Below are positions 16,436 through 25,170 of a DNA stretch of 64,000 nucleotides, piece after piece (positions within the stretch are counted from its first letter, which is position 1; each line of letters opens with the position of its first letter). The DNA is from Stutzerimonas stutzeri (GTDB lineage: Bacteria; Pseudomonadota; Gammaproteobacteria; Pseudomonadales; Pseudomonadaceae): assembly GCA_002345575.1 (NCBI GenBank), contig DDVX01000008.1, positions 53,695 through 117,694 on the forward strand, written 5' to 3'. The position numbers and the translations under genes are program-made. The notes beneath the pieces are model-generated. The model made no database searches. It was not told where the DNA came from and worked only from the letters and a program-made list of their open reading frames with translations.

Positions 16436-17380
16436 ATGCAAATCAAGCTCGCCAACCCCAGAGGTTTCTGCGCCGGCGTCGACCGCGCCATCGAGATCGT
16501 CAACCGCGCTCTGGAAGTTTTCGGCCCGCCGATCTATGTGCGCCACGAAGTGGTACACAACAAGTTCGTGGTCGAAGACCTGCGCGAGCGAGGCGCGATC
16601 TTCGTTGAGGAGCTGCACCAGGTTCCGGATGGCTTCATCGTCATCTTCAGCGCCCATGGGGTTTCCCAGGCAGTGAAGATGGAAGCTGATAGGCGCGGCC
16701 TGAAGGTCTTCGACGCGACCTGCCCGCTGGTGACCAAGGTCCATCTGGAAGTCACTAAGTACAGCCGCGAAGGGCGCGAGTGCGTCCTCATCGGTCACCA
16801 TGGCCATCCAGAGGTGGAAGGCACCATGGGCCAGTACGACACCGCCAATGGCGGCTCGATCTATCTGGTAGAGGACGAGGAAGATGTTGCCCAGCTTCAG
16901 GTGCGCAACCCCGACGCCTTGGCCTTCGTCACCCAGACCACGCTGTCGATGGACGACACCAGCCGTGTGATCGACGCCCTTCGCACTCGCTTCCCCAGCA
17001 TCGGCGGCCCGCGGAAGGATGATATCTGCTACGCCACCCAGAACCGCCAGGACGCAGTCAAACAGCTCGCTAACGAGTGCGACGTGGTCCTGGTAGTCGG
17101 CAGCCCCAACAGCTCCAACTCCAACCGCCTGCGCGAGCTAGCTGAGCGCATGGACACGCCCGCCTATCTGATTGATGGTGCCGAAGACCTCAAGCGCGAA
17201 TGGTTTTCTGAAAGCACCCGCATCGGCATCACCGCCGGCGCCTCAGCACCGGAGGTGCTGGTGCGTGGGGTGATCGACCAGTTACGCGAGTGGGGCGCGA
17301 CCGGGACGGCCGAGCTGGAAGGTAGGCCAGAGAATGTGACGTTTTCGATGCCGAAGGAGTTGCGGGTTAAGCAGGTGTAA
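16436..17380 (+). CDS. ispH: 4-hydroxy-3-methylbut-2-enyl diphosphate reductase
   Basis: IspH is the last enzyme of the MEP pathway and reduces HMBPP to IPP and DMAPP using a [4Fe-4S] cluster. The 314-residue protein has the three cluster cysteines C12 (GFCAGV), C96 (DATCPL) and C198 (DICYAT). It also has the substrate-binding H41, H124 and E126 (GHHGHPEVEG). The ATG at 16436 gives the standard MQIKLANPRGFCAGV start. A terminator follows at 17406. Confidence 0.97.
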   Translation: MQIKLANPRGFCAGVDRAIEIVNRALEVFGPPIYVRHEVVHNKFVVEDLRERGAIFVEELHQVPDGFIVIFSAHGVSQAVKMEADRRGLKVFDATCPLVTKVHLEVTKYSREGRECVLIGHHGHPEVEGTMGQYDTANGGSIYLVEDEEDVAQLQVRNPDALAFVTQTTLSMDDTSRVIDALRTRFPSIGGPRKDDICYATQNRQDAVKQLANECDVVLVVGSPNSSNSNRLRELAERMDTPAYLIDGAEDLKREWFSESTRIGITAGASAPEVLVRGVIDQLREWGATGTAELEGRPENVTFSMPKELRVKQV

Positions 17381-17405
17381 GCCCGTCTCGCAGGTCTTGG
17401 CAATG

Positions 17406-17435
17406 AAAAAAGCCGACCCGTATGGGTCGGCTTTT
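17406..17435. terminator. Bidirectional terminator between ispH and pilE
   Basis: The stem GCCGACCC/GGGTCGGC with a 4-nt loop is flanked by A and T tracts, so it can terminate both ispH (plus) and the pilus operon (minus). Confidence 0.92.
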
Positions 17436-17449
17436 TCGTTGGTCCTGGC

Positions 17450-17899
17450 TTAGCGCCGCCAGCATTCGGCGAGCGTCGCCCCCGCTTTTTGGCCTTTAGC
17501 GCCCGTATTGCTCAAAGTGAGGGTGCCGCAGCTATCGTTTGCCATCGAGCCTGTAGGTATGGCCTCAAGCACATAGCTGTTTGCTGTCGGGCTGTTTTCG
17601 GCGAATGCCAAGTCATAAGACTTGTTGCCGCCGTCTTTGGGCGTGGCATCGAAGGGGAGGTCTGGCGCATTGCCATCTGCCTTAAGGTAACGACCGTTAC
17701 TGGTGTAGTGGCGCTCCATAAATTGAGACAGCTCCATCAGTGCAGTCTGGGCATCGGCACGCTTGGCTTTGCGAACATGCTCTTGATATGACGGGTAGGC
17801 AATAGCAGCCAGGATGCCGACGATAGCTACGACGATCATTACCTCGATTAGAGTAAAGCCGGCGCTCGATTTACGAGCGAATCCTCTTGTATTACCCAT
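17450..17899 (-). CDS. pilE: Type IV pilus minor pilin PilE
   Basis: PilE is a minor pilin incorporated near the pilus tip complex and needed for pilus assembly and twitching. The 149-residue prepilin has a 14-residue basic leader ending in Gly, and prepilin peptidase would cut G14/F15 in GFTLIEVMIVVAIVGIL; Glu5 of the mature protein is present. A C-terminal cysteine pair (SCGTL and AECW) could form the disulfide loop. The start shares one base with the pilY1 stop, so it is coupled to pilY1. In PAO1 I recall pilY2 between these genes; it is absent here. Confidence 0.92.
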   Translation of the reverse strand: MGNTRGFARKSSAGFTLIEVMIVVAIVGILAAIAYPSYQEHVRKAKRADAQTALMELSQFMERHYTSNGRYLKADGNAPDLPFDATPKDGGNKSYDLAFAENSPTANSYVLEAIPTGSMANDSCGTLTLSNTGAKGQKAGATLAECWRR

Positions 17900-20800
17900 C
17901 AGTTCGTCCTCACTTCACGCCATGAGTGGCGACCAAAACGTTGCGATCCTGCAACAGGAATGCACTGCGGAGTTGCACCACTGGAGCCTGCGAAACAGAG
18001 CCATTTGAGTAGCGGGGTAACGCCCTTGACCACGCCTTCACCAGTGTCCGAGATACCGGACCATGGAATGTTTTCATCATCATCCCCAGTGGTAGTGGTA
18101 TCGCCATCGTCCAGCTCCCCATCGCCGCTGGTATCGAAGTAGACGTAATTCAGACGTGAGCCGCTGGAAAGATTCATGGCCATGATAAAGCTCGTGCCGC
18201 CAAAGGCGCAGGGGTCAGCTGAGGGAGTCATGGTGGTAAAGATCACTCGGTCAGAACGCAGGGTCGCCTTAGCAGTGACGCGTTCGCCTTTGGCTCCGGT
18301 CGCACCCGTTCCTTCAAGCCAGCCGAGATCAAGGTACCAACCGGTTTCGGTGGTGATTGTATTGTCGGTAATAGCCCGCACCCGATTTCCATTAACTGTG
18401 TCCTCTTTTAGCACAGCCTGTTTTCGTAAACTTCCACGTCCTTCGATAGGTTCACCTCGGTCAATAATGCCGTAGAAGCTCTCGACGCGCGGGTTGTTCG
18501 GTATTTCATTATCGCCGTTACGGTAGAAGCTGCCGGTGCCGAAGAACACCATATGCTCGCCTTTATCGCTGAAGGCAGACGATAGCGGAGCGGTAATTGC
18601 CTGAAGGTTATTGCTACTGTCTTTGGCGATAAATAGCGGGTCGCTGCCCAGGGTGCTGGGAATTCCCCATCCGGACGGGTTGCTGTCGCTCATGTCGATG
18701 CGCCATACATTGCCTTGCGTATCGGCCACGTAGACGCGGTCTGCCACCATGTCGAAGTTGGTATCCGAGGCCAGCGGGGAGCCGAGGTTGCCGGTGCTCG
18801 GTAGCTCAACCTCGCGAATGATGCTGCCGTCTGCGGCGTCCAGAATCCAGACTTTGCCGTTTTGCGGTGCATTGTCGTGATAGCCGCTGCTGACAATCAC
18901 GCCAAACTTCTCATTGGGTAAGGCGACCAGCGCTGGTTGGCCCATTGTGTAGCCCATGTCGGGATGACTGAATTCCCACATGACCTTGTTGGCGTTCATG
19001 CTTGCTGGATCGGTTATGTCGAGAGTGAAAATACTTTTTCCGCCTGCGCCGGTAGTTCCCACCACCATGGTTTTCCAAGCACCGCCAATCCATACGTCGG
19101 AAACGCGGGGTGTACCGTCGACGTAGTAGCGGTGGGAATAGGCAGGGTCCGTCAGATTGACCAGGTTGCTGTAGACGCTGCTGGGCACATAGGCAAAGAG
19201 TTCATCGCCACCATTGTTGGCCGGGGTATCGCTAACCCGAGCATCAAAGCCATGCAGCATGCCGTCGTTGGCGCCCACAATGACCGCCGGCTTGCGGTTC
19301 TGGTAAGCACTGCTCGCACGGAAGTTGGCGTAAGCAGTGCCTACCGAGCCGTTGGTTCCCCAGCCAAGGCGTGAGTAGCCAAAATCCTGATTGTGAATGT
19401 ACTGCGGGTCGGAGTTAACGATATCGCCGAGGCGGCTACCACGCTGGCGAAACGGCTTGGTGCGGTCTTCGGTAGTGATTTCGTGAGTGCGATCACCGCG
19501 AAGGTAAGCCAGCCTGTTAGGACCGGTCACGCTGCCGGCATCGTCCGGCAGGGTCAGCAGGACTTGTTGGCTGTTTGACAGGCTATTCCATTCGAAGTTG
19601 ATGCCGTTGCTGGCGATAAACTCACCGTTTGTCCCCGCTGTTGTATCGGGTGTGACAGTGAAAATATTGCGCGAACTGACGTTCGCTAGGCCGTCCAGCT
19701 TCTGTGCAGCGTTCCAGGCTGCGTCTTCGGCAACTACACCATTGTTGCTTACGCGCCTGGCCAGCAGGTCTCCGCTCCAGAAGCGGCTATCCAGACGCGA
19801 CTGGAAGACAGCTGTATCGGTCTCCAGGCGGGTGGAGTTTGTGGCCAGAGAGGCGGTAGTGCTTTGCACTTCGTTGGATATTTGGGCGAAGGCTTTTCTC
19901 AGGCCTTCAACCATGTTGTTGGCGTCACTGGCGACAAAGAAGTTATCAGGGCGCTTATCTTTATTGCTGTTGTCGAGTATGTCTGTTGTTGTGCGCCACC
20001 AGATCTCCTTGTCGGTGCCGTCAATGCTGTCGCCGAGTTTATATTCTTTAGGGACTTTAAATCCGCCATATTTAGCCGCTAGCCAATATTGGTTTTCGTT
20101 CTTGTTTTCTAGTTTTTGGTTCTCTCGTACGTCAACCCAGTAGGTCGAAATGGTTTGCTTTCCTGCCATTGCCGGGCGGATGTCTTCAATGTTTGCATAG
20201 TAAGCGAGGCCGGCAATATGCGCTGAGTTTCTGCTTCGATTGAAGTTGTCAGGCGCAGTCTTTCCTGTGTTCTCTAGTCTTAATACAGTGTTGGTGTAGG
20301 CATTTACGTCAAGTGTGTCACCACCTGCAGGGAGGTCGTGGTCTTCGTGGGTGTAGACATCACCAATTCCAAGAATTACGTTTTTCTGACAAGCGTATTG
20401 AAGTGGGTCATCCCATTTTGTGATAACGGGGAATTCGTCTCTCTGTTTCTCATTCGTAATGTTTGAATACGCTTCGATGTTGCCTTGCGCCTTGAAGTAG
20501 CGAAGTGCGGTGTAATAAAGCTCGCTGACCGGATCGTTATCTTTGTGTTCGTTGGTTAGTTCGCCAAATTTATTAATATAGTTAATGACTCCGCTATTGC
20601 CGATGCTGTCGCTGTTAGGGTTGGTTAAAAGGACGCCTGTAGTAGTGTTCCATTCTACATTAGGGTTGTTCTGCTCACCTGCAGTGCCAGGCGTGCGCAT
20701 GGCCGGCCCCACATATTTTTGTTGGGCGCGTAGTACACCGCCGTTGCGGGTGTTGCCGTCGTGGTTCAAGTAGCTAAAAGCACTGTAACGAATATCATTG

Positions 20801-21591
20801 GCGTATTGCTGGATAAGGCCTTCAGGCTTCCAGTGGCTACCGTATTGTACGCAGTTAGGCTCGAGAAGATCTTGGTTTTTACATACCTCAACTCGAACAG
20901 AATAGAATTTTGTCTTCTTGTCGTTATTTATTCTTAGGGTTTTATTTTTTTGATAGTTTTTTACGTTTTCGCTTGTTTTGCCGCCACCGTCGCTAGTTAC
21001 CGAGCTGTCAAGTTTTCCAGTGGTATAAGGTGCGATTTTTTTAATAAGGCTATCCCCGGTAACTGATCGGTCGGGGAAGTACTGATTTACACCGGCGCGG
21101 GTTGCTTTTTCAAGAATGGTCTTCCCTGGCTCGTCAACTGCCCGGTATCCACCGGTTAGCGCAGAGCGGAAAGGGTCGATGGTTTGAGTGGCAGCCCAGT
21201 TCAGGTAGTTGCCACTCCACTCATCCTCGACGGTGCAGTCTCTAGCTTTGCGCACTGGGGTGAAATAGCCGCCGCCTTCGCTGCCTTTGATGCTGCCGAA
21301 AATAACGTGGTCAACTGTTGCTTCAATATAGTTGTAGCATTTCTCACTATCAAAGTAACCGCTATAAGTTGCCGCGTGATCATAGCTGCCGAGGTTGGCA
21401 ACGCTGATAACGGTTGGGAATTCTACTGATGGAACTAGAGCCAGGTTGCCAGGTACATTACCGGCCCCCAGTAACAAGGGGGATTGAGCAATAGCTGCAT
21501 AGGCAGGAGAGGCTGCTACGGCAATACAAAGCGAGAGTGTAAAGCCGATACTAGCTTTAAGCGAAGAAAAGGTGAAATGGCGAGACGTCAT
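17899..21591 (-). CDS. pilY1: Type IV pilus tip adhesin/assembly factor PilY1
   Basis: PilY1 sits at the pilus tip, mediates surface sensing and adhesion, and regulates retraction. The protein has about 1230 residues with a Sec signal peptide ending ASPAYA. The C-terminal half is the PilY1 beta-propeller. A calcium loop DTNFDMVAD, as in P. aeruginosa PilY1, precedes RVYVADTQGNVWRID. I see no DxSxS MIDAS motif in the N-terminal half. ATG 21591 has GGAG upstream and a clean signal peptide; ATG 21636, overlapping the pilX stop as ATGA, is the alternative start. The 5' half, especially 20400-21100, is much richer in A+T than neighbouring genes, suggesting allelic replacement. Confidence 0.92.
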   Translation of the reverse strand: MTSRHFTFSSLKASIGFTLSLCIAVAASPAYAAIAQSPLLLGAGNVPGNLALVPSVEFPTVISVANLGSYDHAATYSGYFDSEKCYNYIEATVDHVIFGSIKGSEGGGYFTPVRKARDCTVEDEWSGNYLNWAATQTIDPFRSALTGGYRAVDEPGKTILEKATRAGVNQYFPDRSVTGDSLIKKIAPYTTGKLDSSVTSDGGGKTSENVKNYQKNKTLRINNDKKTKFYSVRVEVCKNQDLLEPNCVQYGSHWKPEGLIQQYANDIRYSAFSYLNHDGNTRNGGVLRAQQKYVGPAMRTPGTAGEQNNPNVEWNTTTGVLLTNPNSDSIGNSGVINYINKFGELTNEHKDNDPVSELYYTALRYFKAQGNIEAYSNITNEKQRDEFPVITKWDDPLQYACQKNVILGIGDVYTHEDHDLPAGGDTLDVNAYTNTVLRLENTGKTAPDNFNRSRNSAHIAGLAYYANIEDIRPAMAGKQTISTYWVDVRENQKLENKNENQYWLAAKYGGFKVPKEYKLGDSIDGTDKEIWWRTTTDILDNSNKDKRPDNFFVASDANNMVEGLRKAFAQISNEVQSTTASLATNSTRLETDTAVFQSRLDSRFWSGDLLARRVSNNGVVAEDAAWNAAQKLDGLANVSSRNIFTVTPDTTAGTNGEFIASNGINFEWNSLSNSQQVLLTLPDDAGSVTGPNRLAYLRGDRTHEITTEDRTKPFRQRGSRLGDIVNSDPQYIHNQDFGYSRLGWGTNGSVGTAYANFRASSAYQNRKPAVIVGANDGMLHGFDARVSDTPANNGGDELFAYVPSSVYSNLVNLTDPAYSHRYYVDGTPRVSDVWIGGAWKTMVVGTTGAGGKSIFTLDITDPASMNANKVMWEFSHPDMGYTMGQPALVALPNEKFGVIVSSGYHDNAPQNGKVWILDAADGSIIREVELPSTGNLGSPLASDTNFDMVADRVYVADTQGNVWRIDMSDSNPSGWGIPSTLGSDPLFIAKDSSNNLQAITAPLSSAFSDKGEHMVFFGTGSFYRNGDNEIPNNPRVESFYGIIDRGEPIEGRGSLRKQAVLKEDTVNGNRVRAITDNTITTETGWYLDLGWLEGTGATGAKGERVTAKATLRSDRVIFTTMTPSADPCAFGGTSFIMAMNLSSGSRLNYVYFDTSGDGELDDGDTTTTGDDDENIPWSGISDTGEGVVKGVTPLLKWLCFAGSSGATPQCIPVAGSQRFGRHSWREVRTN

Positions 21592-21632
21592 GATAGACAC
21601 TCCGGAAGTAAGTCGGTCAGGCAATAAAAAGT

Positions 21633-22124
21633 TCATTGCTCGACCAGAAAGGTGGAGCGGAGTTGAGCATGGGAGCTGGATTTATTGTTGGAATTGGTAT
21701 TGACTCCATAGCCATCGGACTCGACTCGTACCAGTGCGCCTTCATCCTCGATAGGCGCGCCTGCTTCTGTACTGGTTCTGATGTTTGCCAATAGAATAAT
21801 TTTGTATTTTGGCTCTTCGCCGGAGCTTGGGAGGTCATCGTGGAAGTCGCTGTAGCTAACCTCGGAGGCATCTTCTATTTTGGGTTTAAGTTCACTGAGG
21901 GTGCCCGCCATAAAGCGTGTAACGACTTCTTCTTCTCCTTTACGCAGAGCAGCTTCCGATGCCTGTAGGGCAATGTTGCTGTCGCGCATATTGCCGGCCA
22001 TGCTCTCTTGTAGTGAAGTGCCGCGCATGCTGCTTAAGCCGATAATGGTAAGTAGCAACAGCATGATTAGGGCAACGATTAGCACCGCGCCGCGTTGATA
22101 GGGAGTTGGAGGAAAGTTATTCAT
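21633..22124 (-). CDS. pilX: Type IV pilus minor pilin PilX
   Basis: PilX is the minor pilin of the GspK type that helps initiate the pilus tip complex and stabilises PilY1. The 163-residue protein has the prepilin site RG/AVLIVALIMLL and lacks Glu5, as expected for PilX. A GLSSMRGTSLQESMAGN block after the helix is typical. Its start overlaps the pilW stop by ATGA and its stop overlaps a possible pilY1 start in the same way. Confidence 0.9.
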   Translation of the reverse strand: MNNFPPTPYQRGAVLIVALIMLLLLTIIGLSSMRGTSLQESMAGNMRDSNIALQASEAALRKGEEEVVTRFMAGTLSELKPKIEDASEVSYSDFHDDLPSSGEEPKYKIILLANIRTSTEAGAPIEDEGALVRVESDGYGVNTNSNNKSSSHAQLRSTFLVEQ

Positions 22125-23128
22125 GGCAGACGATTCCGGATGCCGATGGTGGTAGAGAAGACTTGGGCCAGGCGTCGGTCATCGATGGTCTTATCTACTC
22201 CATTGAAAGTAATGACTTGGGATTCGGGCACGACATTGGTGTCTGTGCTGACTACTAGCAGGTCTATGCGAACCGCTGCGACTCTGTCCCAGTTATTGTC
22301 GCTGTCGACCTCTTCGGCGGTGTCATAACGAATTACCTGCCGATTAACGTCGGCGATGCCATAGCTGATCTGCATGTCCTGTATGCCCTCCACCAATTCC
22401 TCTGGGACTAACCAGCCCGGCGCACCAGAGACTACCCCCAGGCGCTGTCTGACAAGTGAATTAGGGCGGCCATTTGGGTTGGCTCGGATGTAGTAGGTGG
22501 CGTTTTGCAACGGCAGAATTTCCGTGGCCTCGGTGTAATTGTGAGTCCACTCGGGACTGACGTTATCCTTGCTTACCTCGGTGGCATTGGTAGTAGCGGA
22601 GTTTTGGAAGAGGTCGCAGTTGATCGCATCCGAAATCAGGACGAGGGCGTTTTGATCTGCTCCAGATTTATTGGTGCCGCTGAGGCTGATCGTAAGGCTG
22701 GCTGCCGTATTGCCGCTGTCTGCGGCAACTTCCTCTGGTCCGGCGGCAAACTTGATCAAAATGGCGTCTGTGCCCGTTACGGGAGTGCCGGCAGCGCTGT
22801 TTGGCAGGTGTCCGGGTCTTACATCGATATCGTCCCAGCCCAAGATGGGGGCGTCCAAACTCATCAGTGCGTGAATGCTCCCATGCTCGCGTGGAGTACC
22901 AGTGCATTGCCCTTTGTACCCAGTATTACGAATATCCTGAATTAGGAACTCCATGGCAAAACGCCCACTTTCCTGCACCCGGGATAAAGCGCTATTAGTG
23001 CTATAGGTCTGTTTGCTGCTTAAAAATATTTGGATGACGCCAAGCATGAGCAGCAGGCTTAAGGCCATGGCAACCATCAGTTCGACAAGCGAAAGCCCGC
23101 GTTGCCGTTGGAATGACATCGGGATCAT
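22121..23128 (-). CDS. pilW: Type IV pilus minor pilin PilW
   Basis: PilW is a large minor pilin (335 residues) of the GspJ-like class that bridges the tip complex. The prepilin cleavage site is QRQRG/LSLVELMVAMALSLL with Glu5. SSKQTYSTNSALSRVQESGRFAMEFL is the conserved stretch after the N-terminal helix. The ATG at 23128 overlaps the pilV stop as ATGA; a second ATG three codons downstream is possible. It belongs to the fimU-pilV-pilW-pilX-pilY1-pilE operon. Confidence 0.9.
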   Translation of the reverse strand: MIPMSFQRQRGLSLVELMVAMALSLLLMLGVIQIFLSSKQTYSTNSALSRVQESGRFAMEFLIQDIRNTGYKGQCTGTPREHGSIHALMSLDAPILGWDDIDVRPGHLPNSAAGTPVTGTDAILIKFAAGPEEVAADSGNTAASLTISLSGTNKSGADQNALVLISDAINCDLFQNSATTNATEVSKDNVSPEWTHNYTEATEILPLQNATYYIRANPNGRPNSLVRQRLGVVSGAPGWLVPEELVEGIQDMQISYGIADVNRQVIRYDTAEEVDSDNNWDRVAAVRIDLLVVSTDTNVVPESQVITFNGVDKTIDDRRLAQVFSTTIGIRNRLP

Positions 23129-23595
23129 ATTTCGGTCCGGTAAGCGAAGGTTTCGGTGTGAGTATTAACGTCGTCGCTAGCCTTGATCTGGCCGCGTGTG
23201 TCATTCCAGCGAATGGATATGGTGACTAGCGTGCTGTCCTTCTCCACTTTTCCGGTGCCGTCGGGCAGAGTCCGAGCCAGTTGATTAAGCCATGCAGCAA
23301 TATCTTTTTGTGCTGAGGTGCCGGAGTCTTCGTCATTGCTCGTCGAGGAAGTAGGAAAGTCGATCAGGTAGGCATCGGTTAATGCCTCGGTGCGATTGGC
23401 GCGCATGCGGTCGGCCAGGTCGCTGGCAAGCAGGGTCGCCTGGGATCGGTAATAGGCGCTGTGATTGCTCTGGATGCTAGTAGCCTGGAGGCCGGCTAGA
23501 CCTAGAAGGCCGATTGCAAGGACCACCATTGCAACCAGTACCTCGATAAGGGTTGCCCCGGTTTCTTTGCGAAAGGGGTGCTTGGATATGAGCAT
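23125..23595 (-). CDS. pilV: Type IV pilus minor pilin PilV
   Basis: PilV is a 156-residue minor pilin of the GspI-like class. The prepilin motif is KETG/ATLIEVLVAMVVLAIGLLGLA with Glu5. ATSIQSNHSAYYRSQATLLASDLADRMRAN is the typical post-helix stretch of PilV. The ATG at 23595 lies one base after the fimU stop. A longer in-frame reading upstream overlaps fimU and has no homology, so it was rejected. Confidence 0.9.
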   Translation of the reverse strand: MLISKHPFRKETGATLIEVLVAMVVLAIGLLGLAGLQATSIQSNHSAYYRSQATLLASDLADRMRANRTEALTDAYLIDFPTSSTSNDEDSGTSAQKDIAAWLNQLARTLPDGTGKVEKDSTLVTISIRWNDTRGQIKASDDVNTHTETFAYRTEI

Positions 23596-23596
23596 C

Positions 23597-24076
23597 TTAT
23601 GGACATCCTGTCTTGGCGGCGTTCGCGTTTCCGGACCGGGCAATCTCAATCGTATATTTGGTTCCGCTCGTGCAACTTGATGTGGTCGTGGTAAAGTTGG
23701 TGGCCGCCTCAGCCATGCCACTGCTGCGAAACACCGCCCCGGTGATAGGCCCGGTCAATGCCATTCCCGTAACGGGGTCCCAGACCTTTACCACGTCGTC
23801 GCCGGCTACATCTTTAACGATCCAGCCCGCCGTCCAGTCAGCGCCATTGGCACAATCTTCCATATCCTCAGATCGGCAAACGATCACGTCGGTGCGGCGC
23901 TTTACGGCTTCGGACCTGGCGAGCTGGAGGGCTCCCAGCACTTCATGATGCAGCGCTGTGGTGCGATTGCTCTGGATGACGGATGTAAAGGATGGAGCGG
24001 CGATGGCGATGACCACTGCCAGTACGGCGATAGTCACCATCAGCTCAATCAGGGTGAAGCCACGATTAATTTGCAT
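23597..24076 (-). CDS. fimU: Type IV pilus minor pilin FimU
   Basis: FimU is a 159-residue GspH-like pseudopilin linking the tip complex to the major pilin shaft. A very short leader MQINRG precedes F in FTLIELMVTIAVLAVVIAIA. Four cysteines (VVCRSEDMEDC and SSCTSG with the terminal GC) could form two disulfides. It is the first gene of the coupled operon running to pilE. The 101-nt gap to fimT probably holds the promoter, but I see no convincing motif. Confidence 0.9.
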   Translation of the reverse strand: MQINRGFTLIELMVTIAVLAVVIAIAAPSFTSVIQSNRTTALHHEVLGALQLARSEAVKRRTDVIVCRSEDMEDCANGADWTAGWIVKDVAGDDVVKVWDPVTGMALTGPITGAVFRSSGMAEAATNFTTTTSSCTSGTKYTIEIARSGNANAAKTGCP

Positions 24077-24177
24077 GTGCGCTCTTCTGGCGTTTTGACG
24101 AGTGAATCATCCCAGCTTCGCTTGTTGGTCTCGAATGCCAAGGGACGCCCGGTCGCATTCTGAGGACATACGGTTCG

Positions 24178-24699
24178 CTAGTTACAGGCGTTATGGTTTT
24201 CCGGTGACTCGGTTCTCAGACGCCCCGTGATGTTGATCACAAGTCGTTGTATGGCCTCGTTGCCGCTGCAGAGCGTGTATGTGCCGTTCAGGGTGTCCGT
24301 CATGCCGTTAGCCTTGTACGACATGAACGTCTTGCTGCGAAAGTTGCTCCAGTTCCAGTAGAAGCGATCCGGCAACGTGACGACCCGATGGATTTGCTCG
24401 CCTGCATCAAGTTGGCCGTTTCGGTTTGGATCGCTGAATATAAAAATGTTTTGTTTCCATCTGGCCGCAGCGTTGCAGTCCTCGACTCCTGCGCAAAGGC
24501 TAAAGGGTTCGCGGCGATTAATGGCCAGCCCACGGGCATGATTAAGGGCGCCAAGCAGGTCGTTGATAGCGGCTGTCTGTTGATTGCGTGCGAGGAGGGA
24601 GCCGAAACTGGGTACAGCGATGCTCAGCAATACGCCGAGAATCGCAATGGTTACAAGCAGCTCGATGAGCGTGAAAGCCCCTTGAGAGGATTGGTTCAT
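24178..24699 (-). CDS. fimT: Type IV pilus pseudopilin FimT
   Basis: FimT is a GspH-like minor pilin. In other bacteria FimT homologues bind DNA during natural transformation, while the P. aeruginosa protein has little effect on twitching. The 173-residue protein has the prepilin motif SSQGA/FTLIELLVTIAILGVL. Residues LCAGVEDCNAAARWKQNIFIFSD form the family core. Immediately upstream and divergent lies the thiO remnant, as expected from the PAO1 order. Confidence 0.9.
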   Translation of the reverse strand: MNQSSQGAFTLIELLVTIAILGVLLSIAVPSFGSLLARNQQTAAINDLLGALNHARGLAINRREPFSLCAGVEDCNAAARWKQNIFIFSDPNRNGQLDAGEQIHRVVTLPDRFYWNWSNFRSKTFMSYKANGMTDTLNGTYTLCSGNEAIQRLVINITGRLRTESPENHNACN

Positions 24700-24797
24700 G
24701 GTGCGCTTCCTTATGCACGTATGATTCTTTCTTCCAGAAATCCCTGTTTAGCTTTGTGTGCGACAAAGTCAATGTGCGGGTGCTGATTCTGTTGACC

Positions 24798-24979
24798 CCT
24801 ATGGAGATAACTGTGGGCGACGTATCAATCAGTTGTAGGCGGTGGCATTTATCGGTCTGCTTACCGGCTTACCGGCTTACCGGCTGGCCAATGCAGACCA
24901 ACATGTGGTTTTGCTCGAATCGGGCGAGACGGGTAGCGCGGCCTCCTGGGCCGGGGACGGGATTGTTTCGCCGTTATAG
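24798..24979 (+). pseudogene. Decayed thiO-like FAD-dependent glycine/D-amino acid oxidase remnant
   Basis: Translation from 24842 reads IGLLTGLPAYRLANADQHV, then VVLLESGETGSAASWAGDG and IVSPL, stopping at TAG 24977-24979. This matches the N-terminus of ThiO/D-amino acid oxidases, whose FAD-binding fold runs GGGVIGLLTA and then ERGETG..SSWAGGGIVSPL. Just upstream the codons for SVVGGG are in another frame, so one extra base in GGCATTTATC breaks the GxGxxG motif. About 300 further codons are missing and REP DNA follows. In PAO1 the intact gene (PA4548, as I recall) lies divergently beside fimT, so this is a relic at the ancestral position. Confidence 0.75.
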
Positions 24980-25011
24980 GATTCTTCGGTGGGTTGGGGC
25001 GGTCTGCTCTT

Positions 25012-25090
25012 CATGGGAACGGGCCATGCCCGTGAAGCGATTCCGCGCCAAAGTGTCGCCCTTGTTCGCAGGCATGGCCTGCTCCTACAG
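25012..25090. repeat. REP pair downstream of the thiO remnant
   Basis: CATGGGAACGGGCCATGCCC and the inverted unit TTCGCAGGCATGGCCTGC with TCCTACAG flank a short centre. The pair fills the gap between the truncated thiO copy and yciH, at the apparent synteny break. Confidence 0.7.
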
Positions 25091-25170
25091 AATCGGCCTT
25101 TGCCAGTGTCGATAAAGCCGGGTTCGACGGGTATAGTTTCGGCGTTTCTTCTTTCGCTCAAGAGGCTTGT

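Noticed and set aside
25012..25090. CRISPR-like repeated units
   Set aside because: The REP units here and elsewhere are palindromic, irregularly spaced and in both orientations, without uniform spacers or cas genes.
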